The notes under the pieces were generated by a model that saw nothing but the letters and a program-made list of their open reading frames with translations, searched no databases and had not been told where the DNA came from. Positions 33,435-38,535 of a stretch of 38,535 nucleotides of DNA are shown one piece after another (positions within the stretch are counted from its first letter, which is position 1; each line of letters opens with the position of its first letter). The DNA is from VGBK01 sp043810615 (GTDB lineage Bacteria > Actinomycetota > Acidimicrobiia > Spongiisociales > UBA11373). Location: the NCBI GenBank assembly GCA_043810615.1, contig JBDROA010000179.1, positions 1 through 38,535 on the forward strand. The letters are read 5' to 3'. Both the position numbers and the translations under genes were made by a program.

Positions 33435-34238
33435 TCAGCCGGCCTGGGGGAACTCCACCTGCCAGGACTCTCCGTCGAAGGTGGCCACGAACGGGGCATT
33501 GATCCATCCAGGCCCGAGTATCCGACCCTCCCAGTCCACCTCGATCGGCTCCTCGTAGGCGTACCCGCCGCATGAGCCGCAGCACCAGTTGGAACCCTGG
33601 ATGTATGTGAGGCGGGCGGCGACCATCCCGGACTCGGGTGAGTCGGGTGCCATCACCACAGCAGGTACCGTCGCCGCCAGGCTCCGGGCGGTGGCGAGGT
33701 CGTCGGGGAAGCGTCGTGCCGATTCACCCCCGGCAGCGAGGCAATCGAGGTCCTCCACCCCCCCCATCAGGGAGGCGATCCGGCTGTCGAGATCGGCGAA
33801 CACCGCCAGGACCGCCACCTCCAGATCCGCGGTCATGCCGCCCGGGATCAGGCGCACCAGGGGACCTGCGTTGAGTGTGTAGATCACGTTCGCCGCCTCT
33901 GCGCTCACGGTCCCCGTATCAGGGTCAAGGGTCTCGTTGAACAGATCGGCGGCTGCCCTGATGCGCACGTCGAGGTCTTCCGCGGCGGCAAAGAACCCTG
34001 CCAGGCTCTCCGACGCCGAGACCGGCCCGTCGGCAACGGTCGTCGGTGCAGCCGTCGTTGTGGCGGGTGTCGACGTTGTGGTCGGCGTCGTCGTCGTGGT
34101 CGAGGCGGATTCGCCGACCGGTGCCGCGGTTGTGGCCTCCGTCCCGATGGGGGCGGTCCCATCGCCGTCCCCACACGCCCCGGTGAACACCAACACGACC
34201 AGCAATGCGAGCACAGGCCTGTGGATTGAGCCTTTCAC
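33435..34238 (-). CDS. Lipoprotein with Thr-rich linker, function unknown
   Basis: 267 residues from GTG 34238, which begins a clean signal peptide (KGSIHRPVLALLVVLVFTGAC, lipobox TGAC). A Thr/Ala/Pro linker leads to a helical part (SLAGFFAAAEDLDVRIRAAADLFNE) and a C-terminal part containing CCGSCGG and several Trp, ending WQVEFPQAG. A longer frame to 34466 is open but runs into non-coding sequence upstream of the MEMO gene. No known family recognised. Confidence 0.78.
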   Translation of the reverse strand: MKGSIHRPVLALLVVLVFTGACGDGDGTAPIGTEATTAAPVGESASTTTTTPTTTSTPATTTAAPTTVADGPVSASESLAGFFAAAEDLDVRIRAAADLFNETLDPDTGTVSAEAANVIYTLNAGPLVRLIPGGMTADLEVAVLAVFADLDSRIASLMGGVEDLDCLAAGGESARRFPDDLATARSLAATVPAVVMAPDSPESGMVAARLTYIQGSNWCCGSCGGYAYEEPIEVDWEGRILGPGWINAPFVATFDGESWQVEFPQAG

Positions 34239-34451
34239 AGCATCCGTCCTATCTCGGGTCCCTCCCGCCTCGGTTACACGGATCGTCTCATCGTCGTCAA
34301 CGAATGGTACCGAGTAGACCCCCAGGAGGCGCTCCCCCAGCCTCACCCGACCAAGAGGTTCCGTACCCTGATGAGCGGTTCCTTTGCGGTCCAGGATGCC
34401 GCGGCGGACAGGGTTGGATCGGTCTCCGTCGGGCCCTTCTCCCGATGAACG

Positions 34452-34457
34452 TAGAGT
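34452..34457 (+). promoter_or_regulatory. -10 box of the MEMO gene
   Basis: TAGAGT with exactly 7 nt to the ATG at 34465, which predicts a leaderless transcript. No ribosome site is present. Confidence 0.5.
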
Positions 34458-34464
34458 TGACGGC

Positions 34465-35265
34465 ATGGCGACGGTCCGTCCCGCCTCGGTGGCGGGGACG
34501 TTCTATCCGGCCGACCCGGCCGTGCTGCGCCGCTCCGTCGAGGATCTGCTCCGCGACGGCTCGGAGAGCGAGCTGGGCATTCGGCCGAGTCTCCTCATCG
34601 TTCCGCACGCCGGTTACGTGTACTCCGGGCTCGTCGCGGCGAGCGCCTACCGGTTGCTCCGCGACGTGGGCGATGCCCTCCGCCGTGTTGTGCTCGTCGG
34701 CCCGGCGCACTTCGTGGCGCCCTCGGGGCTGGCGACCCCTGGCGTGGACGCCCTGGAGACCCCGCTCGGGGAGGTTCCGGTCGACACGGAGCTGACCGCA
34801 TCGGCACACTCGCACCCGATTGTCGGCCCCGATCCCGTCGCCCACGCCCGCGAGCACAGCCTCGAGGTGCAGCTCCCTTTCCTCCAGGTTGTGATCCCCG
34901 AGTTCTCGGTTCTTGCTCTGGTCACTGGGAACGTCGGACCCGACGCCGCCGCCGACGTGTTAGACGAGGTGATCGCGGCGGATGACGTGATCGGCATCGT
35001 CTCGTCGGATCTGTCCCACTATCTCGATTACGACGCGGCCCGTCGCCGGGACACCCGCACCGCGACGGCGATCACTGAGCTCCGCCCGGCTGATCTGTCT
35101 CCCGGCGACGCCTGCGGACGCACCGCCGTTCAGGCTGCGCTGGTGCTCGCCAAGCGAAGAGGCTGGACCTGCCGGCTGATCGATCTCCGCAACTCGGGTG
35201 ACACGGCCGGCTCGATGCATCAGGTGGTCGGGTATGGGGCCTTCGCCGTGGGCCCCAAGATCTGA
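34465..35265 (+). CDS. MEMO1 family / AmmeMemoRadiSam system protein B
   Basis: 266 residues. It opens VRPASVAGTFYPADP, typical of the family. The likely metal ligands are H48 (PHAGYVYSG), H82 (GPAHF) and C217 (GDACGRTAV), matching the two His and one Cys that bind iron in human MEMO1. The fold is related to nonheme iron dioxygenases, but the substrate in bacteria is not settled. It converges with the amrS-type gene, ending 3 nt from it. The partner AMMECR1 domain is not in the window. Confidence 0.92.
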   Translation: MATVRPASVAGTFYPADPAVLRRSVEDLLRDGSESELGIRPSLLIVPHAGYVYSGLVAASAYRLLRDVGDALRRVVLVGPAHFVAPSGLATPGVDALETPLGEVPVDTELTASAHSHPIVGPDPVAHAREHSLEVQLPFLQVVIPEFSVLALVTGNVGPDAAADVLDEVIAADDVIGIVSSDLSHYLDYDAARRRDTRTATAITELRPADLSPGDACGRTAVQAALVLAKRRGWTCRLIDLRNSGDTAGSMHQVVGYGAFAVGPKI

Positions 35266-35268
35266 CTG

Positions 35269-36372
35269 CTATCTGGCGAGCCGTACCGGGAGCCGGCGCG
35301 CCCCCCAGGTCCCGGGACGAGATTCGAACACGCCGGGGCAGCGCGTACCGCACGAGGCACAACAGCCATCGCCGTCCAGGCCCCAGTGCCCGAGACGGTA
35401 ACGGTTGCGCTCGATGAGTTCGGTCCCACACTCGTGGCAGTAGGTGGTCTCACCGCGACGATCATCGACATTGCCGGTGTAGACGTGTCGCAGTCCGTTG
35501 GCGAGCCCGGTGCTCCGTGCCCTGGCGAGAGTCGCGAGGGGGGTGGGCGGGCGATCCAGCATCTTGTGGTCGGGGTGGTACGCAGTGAAGTGGAGCGGCA
35601 CGTCGAGCCCGAGATGCTCCGCGATCCACTTCGTCAGCCCGTCTATCTCCTCCGGGGAGTCGTTGAGCCCGGGTATCAGCAGCGTCGTCACCTCGAGCCA
35701 CACATCCGTCTCCCGCTGCACGTACTCGAGTGTCTCGAGCACGGGGTCGAGGTGCCCGATGCAAGTTCTGCGGTAGAACTCCTCGGTGAATGCCTTCAAG
35801 TCGATGTTCGCCGCGTCCATGTGGGCATAGAACTCGGCTCGCGGTTGTGCGGTCACGTACCCGGCTGTGACGGCCACAGTGTTGACCTCGACGGCCCGAC
35901 AGGCGGCGGCGACCTCAATCGCGTACTCGTGGAATACGACCGGGTCGTTGTAGGTGAAGGCCACACTGCGGCATCCCAGATCGAGCGCCCGGCGAGCGAT
36001 CACCTCCGGCGAGGCCTGATCGGTCAGGGTGTCGTACTCGCTCGCCCTGGAGATGTCCCAGTTCTGGCAGAAGCGGCAGGCGAGGTTGCACCCGGCGGTG
36101 CCAAACGAGAGCACCGGAGTACCGGGGAGAAAGTGGTTCAAGGGCTTCTTCTCGATCGGGTCGACGCAGAACCCGCTCGAACGGCCGTACGTGGTGAGCA
36201 CGATCTGATCGTCTTGGCGGGCGCGAACGAAACACAAGCCCCGTTGGTGCTCGCTCAGCTTGCAGAACCGCGGGCACATGTCGCACTGGACCCGCCCGTC
36301 GTCCAGGCGATGCCAGTACTTGGTGGGAACGATCGACTCGGGAGGCGCCAGCGGAGCCGTCGAGCCGCTCAT
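35269..36372 (-). CDS. amrS: AmmeMemoRadiSam system radical SAM enzyme
   Basis: 367 residues. An N-terminal Cys-rich segment (C30, C33, C37, C47) precedes the radical SAM motif C95-x3-C99-x2-C102 (GCNLACRFCQNWDIS). The C-terminus has another zinc-ribbon-like Cys set (YCHECG and CCASCG). The family, related to pyruvate-formate-lyase activases, accompanies MEMO proteins; its substrate is unknown. The ATG overlaps the stop of the second radical SAM gene as ATGA. Confidence 0.92.
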   Translation of the reverse strand: MSGSTAPLAPPESIVPTKYWHRLDDGRVQCDMCPRFCKLSEHQRGLCFVRARQDDQIVLTTYGRSSGFCVDPIEKKPLNHFLPGTPVLSFGTAGCNLACRFCQNWDISRASEYDTLTDQASPEVIARRALDLGCRSVAFTYNDPVVFHEYAIEVAAACRAVEVNTVAVTAGYVTAQPRAEFYAHMDAANIDLKAFTEEFYRRTCIGHLDPVLETLEYVQRETDVWLEVTTLLIPGLNDSPEEIDGLTKWIAEHLGLDVPLHFTAYHPDHKMLDRPPTPLATLARARSTGLANGLRHVYTGNVDDRRGETTYCHECGTELIERNRYRLGHWGLDGDGCCASCGTRCPGVFESRPGTWGARRLPVRLAR

Positions 36373-37337
36373 GGAGGACCCTTGTCGATGCGCCAGAGCC
36401 CGGCTTCTCGGGCCGCGTCGAACGCGGCGACGAGTTCGACGCGCCGGGATCGATGATCGATGTCCGCATAGCGTTCGTTCTGGTGCACGCGGTGGTCCGG
36501 CCGGTACTGGCCCATGATGTTGATGTAGGTGTCGGGTGACAGCTCATCGTGGAGCCAGCGGAAGATCGCGGCGGACTCGGCCCACTGGCCGGGCATCACG
36601 AGGTGCCTGACGAGCACGCCGCGCCGGGCCAGGCCGTCACGGCCGAACCGCAGGGCGCCGACCTGGCGGTGCATCTCGGTCAATGCCGCCCGCGCTACCG
36701 CGGGGTAGTCGGTCGCCCGAAGGAGCCGGCGGGCGGTCTCGGGCTTCCAGACCTTGAAGTCCGGCATGTAGATGTCAATCAGTCCGTCCATGAGCCGGAG
36801 CGAGGCGATGGCGTCGTAGCCCGACGTGTTGTAGACGATGGGAACCTCGAGGCCGCGGGGGATCGCCAACGCGATGGCTTCCACCACCTGAGGTGCGACG
36901 TGCTCGGGAGTCACGAAGTTGATGTTGTGGCATCGCTCGTCTTGGAGCTGGAGCATCCGGTCGGCGATGTCGGCGGCGGTGGCTTCCCGTCCAGCGCCCT
37001 TTGAGGAGATGTCCCAGTTCTGGCAGAACACGCACTTGAGGTTGCAGTACGAGAAGAAGATCGTTCCCGAGCCGCGCCAGCCGCGCAGGCAGTCCTCTTC
37101 ACCCAGATGGGGGAACGCGCTCGCCACGTAGGCGTGACGCCCGGTGTGGCAGATCCCCCGCTCGTCATGCAGCCGGTCGACACCACAGTCCCGGGGACAG
37201 GCCCTGCAATTGGCCAATTCCTGTCGCGCCGCGTCCACCTTCCCCTGGAGCAGCCCTTCTCTCAGCGTGCGCGTGTAGGCAGGCTCGAAGTCATCGATCA
37301 GGAACCGCTCATCGTGTCCCGAAGCGAGGGCGTTCAT
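36369..37337 (-). CDS. PflX-like radical SAM protein
   Basis: 322 residues. Cys C44, C47, C51 and C63 come before the radical SAM motif C98-x3-C102-x2-C105 (YCNLKCVFCQNWDIS). PEHVAPQVVEAI and the PDFKVWKPE segment are typical of the uncharacterised COG1313 family. It is the first gene of a coupled pair with amrS. Start ATG 37337; a TACCTT box 8 nt upstream suggests a leaderless transcript. Confidence 0.88.
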   Translation of the reverse strand: MNALASGHDERFLIDDFEPAYTRTLREGLLQGKVDAARQELANCRACPRDCGVDRLHDERGICHTGRHAYVASAFPHLGEEDCLRGWRGSGTIFFSYCNLKCVFCQNWDISSKGAGREATAADIADRMLQLQDERCHNINFVTPEHVAPQVVEAIALAIPRGLEVPIVYNTSGYDAIASLRLMDGLIDIYMPDFKVWKPETARRLLRATDYPAVARAALTEMHRQVGALRFGRDGLARRGVLVRHLVMPGQWAESAAIFRWLHDELSPDTYINIMGQYRPDHRVHQNERYADIDHRSRRVELVAAFDAAREAGLWRIDKGPP

Positions 37338-37345
37338 CCCCCGAC

Positions 37346-37351
37346 AAGGTA
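37346..37351 (-). promoter_or_regulatory. -10 box of the radical SAM pair
   Basis: The minus strand reads TACCTT with 8 nt to the ATG at 37337. Confidence 0.45.
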
Positions 37352-37533
37352 CTCCGCCGAACCGACTGCGGGCGCCGAGCCAAAGGCGGCCATCTCGGCC
37401 GGTCCGCTCGGACGACGTCGCCTGGTGTGGGGATGAGGTTCCCAGAGTCGGCCGTCACGGTTTCCCGAGCACTCGGCCGATGTCAGACCATCACGTGCCG
37501 TTATGGTCGGCTACACAATGAGGGTCGCAGCTA

Positions 37534-38394
37534 GTGCGCGCCGTTCTTCGGTTCTACGCTGAGTTGAGAGATCTGCTCGCCCCGGAGCACCGTTCCGGGA
37601 CGGTCACCCGCACGTTCGACGTCCCGGGGAGTGTCAAGGACGTGATTGAGGCGTGCGGCGTGCCGCACACCGAAGTGGACCTCATCTTGGCAAACGGCGA
37701 GTCCGTCGACTTCTCCTACCGGCCGGCGGACGGAGACCGCATCAGCGTGTATCCCGTGTTTGAGGCGTTTGACATCTCACCGGTTCTGCGGGTCCGGCCA
37801 CAGGCGCTGCGTCGGGTGCGCTTCGTTCTCGATGGGCACCTTGGCCGACTGGCCGGGTTCCTGCGGCTGCTGGGGTTTGACTCTCTCTGCAGCAACGCCT
37901 GGTCCGATCATGAGTTGGTGGCGGTCTCAACCGAGGAGCACCGCATCTTGCTGACCCGAGATGTCGGCCTCCTCAAGCACGGGTCCATCACCCACGGCTA
38001 CTACGTGCGGTCTACCGACCCTCGACAACAGCTCATCGAGATCGTTCGCCGCTTTCACCTCTCCGACCGCATCACCCCGTTCACAAGATGCATGCCGTGC
38101 AACGGGTTACTCGAGCCCGCGGGGAAGGACGACATCGCTCACCGGCTGCCGCTCAGGACCCGGGACAGCTTCGACGACTACTGGACCTGCACAGTGTGCG
38201 AGAGGATCTACTGGCGGGGATCGCACCACAGGCAGCTCATCGAGATCGTCGATGCGGCAAGGAAGGCTGAGCTGGGCCTTCTGGGCGAACGAAGCGGCGT
38301 TCTGAATGACGGTGTCGGAGAGCCTTCGGTCGATGCGGGCGACCCTGGGTGGAGACTCAGGGAGTGGGGTTCGTCTGGGCGAGGGTCCCGCTGA
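37534..38394 (+). CDS. Ubiquitin-like plus Mut7-C RNase domain protein
   Basis: 286 residues. Residues 1-80 are a ubiquitin/ThiS-like domain (VLRFYAELRDLL, later GDRISVYPVFEAFD). From 95 the Mut7-C domain begins: RFVLDGHLGRLAGFLRLLGFD with D100 and D116, LTRD at D143, then a zinc ribbon with C186, C189, C219 and C222. The PIN-like core suggests RNase activity. Start GTG 37534. The last 27 residues or so go beyond the family end and are encoded by a copy of the dispersed repeat, so the natural stop may have been lost. Confidence 0.9.
   Translation: MRAVLRFYAELRDLLAPEHRSGTVTRTFDVPGSVKDVIEACGVPHTEVDLILANGESVDFSYRPADGDRISVYPVFEAFDISPVLRVRPQALRRVRFVLDGHLGRLAGFLRLLGFDSLCSNAWSDHELVAVSTEEHRILLTRDVGLLKHGSITHGYYVRSTDPRQQLIEIVRRFHLSDRITPFTRCMPCNGLLEPAGKDDIAHRLPLRTRDSFDDYWTCTVCERIYWRGSHHRQLIEIVDAARKAELGLLGERSGVLNDGVGEPSVDAGDPGWRLREWGSSGRGSR
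38312..38367 (+). repeat. Dispersed repeat, copy C, inside the 3' end of the Mut7-C gene
   Basis: GTGTCGGAGAGCC, 15 nt, CGACCC, then GGTGGAGACTCAGGGAGTGG, in the same order and spacing as copies A and B. Confidence 0.55.
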
Positions 38395-38413
38395 ACCCGG
38401 GCCTGCCCCGGTC

Positions 38414-38535
38414 CTATCCGAGACCAAGGGCCACCATGAGCGCCCGGTCCAACTCACCGAGCTTCGCCGGGCCCAGAGCGCCCCGTCGCCGACTGAGCAC
38501 CCGCTTGGGGAGGGTGAAGAGGTTGTCGCAATTGG
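38414..38535 (-). CDS. MazF/PemK-type toxin, C-terminal part only
   Basis: The frame enters from the right edge and ends at TAG 38414-38416. The 40 visible residues (NCDNLFTLPKRVL, then GALGPAKLGELDRALMVALGLG) match the C-terminus of MazF/PemK endoribonucleases. Its antitoxin would lie outside the window. Confidence 0.8.
   Translation of the reverse strand, partial: NCDNLFTLPKRVLSRRRGALGPAKLGELDRALMVALGLG

Overview
The window is about 38.5 kb of high-GC DNA from an actinomycete-type bacterium. The radA-disA-carD order, an actinobacterial ClpC, Thr/Ala/Pro linkers in the lipoproteins, GTG/TTG starts and TAnnnT -10 boxes placed 7-8 nt before start codons (leaderless transcripts) all fit Actinomycetota. 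I infer a deep lineage such as Acidimicrobiia, probably a metagenome-derived genome. There are no rRNA, tRNA or CRISPR features.

Region 1 (1-5200): a minus-strand set of small membrane ORF, radA, disA (c-di-AMP synthase) and carD. CarD carries a roughly 206-residue Ala/Lys/Pro repeat tail before its RNA-polymerase-binding domain. Beside it lie a zinc-ribbon/membrane/discoidin-like protein and, convergent and overlapping, a YhhQ-type queuosine-precursor transporter.

Region 2 (5145-10760): a BMP-family nucleoside ABC importer (lipoprotein, double ATPase, two permeases). The ATPase has an unusual hydrophobic insertion, the last permease has a one-base frameshift, and terminators lie after the lipoprotein gene and after the operon.

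Region 3 (10797-19967): housekeeping genes plus two striking pairings. clpC diverges from a long-chain polyprenyl diphosphate synthase. hypA is coupled to a MinD/Mrp-type ATPase, recalling the archaeal (Thermococcus) HypA-HypB pair. A tightly coupled operon encodes an RRM protein, an IF-1 paralogue and a group-2 sigma factor. An acetate transporter and a tyrosine phosphatase follow.

Region 4 (20100-26460): an apparent island. A four-gene amino-sugar operon (left-handed beta-helix protein, GlmM, NagB-like isomerase/deaminase, winged-helix nucleotidyltransferase) sits between remnants of an AbiEi-like gene on one side and of an IS3 transposase and a tyrosine recombinase on the other.

Region 5 (26544-38535): a tungsten-type aldehyde:ferredoxin oxidoreductase with its 2x[4Fe-4S] ferredoxin, small proteins, an MDR oxidoreductase, three Thr-rich-linker lipoproteins, a MEMO/AmmeMemoRadiSam module with a second radical SAM enzyme, a ubiquitin-like/Mut7-C protein, and the 3' end of a MazF-like toxin. 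A degenerate repeat of about 55-70 bp is dispersed here and runs into the 3' end of the Mut7-C gene.

Functions come from motif and family recognition by eye. No database search was run.
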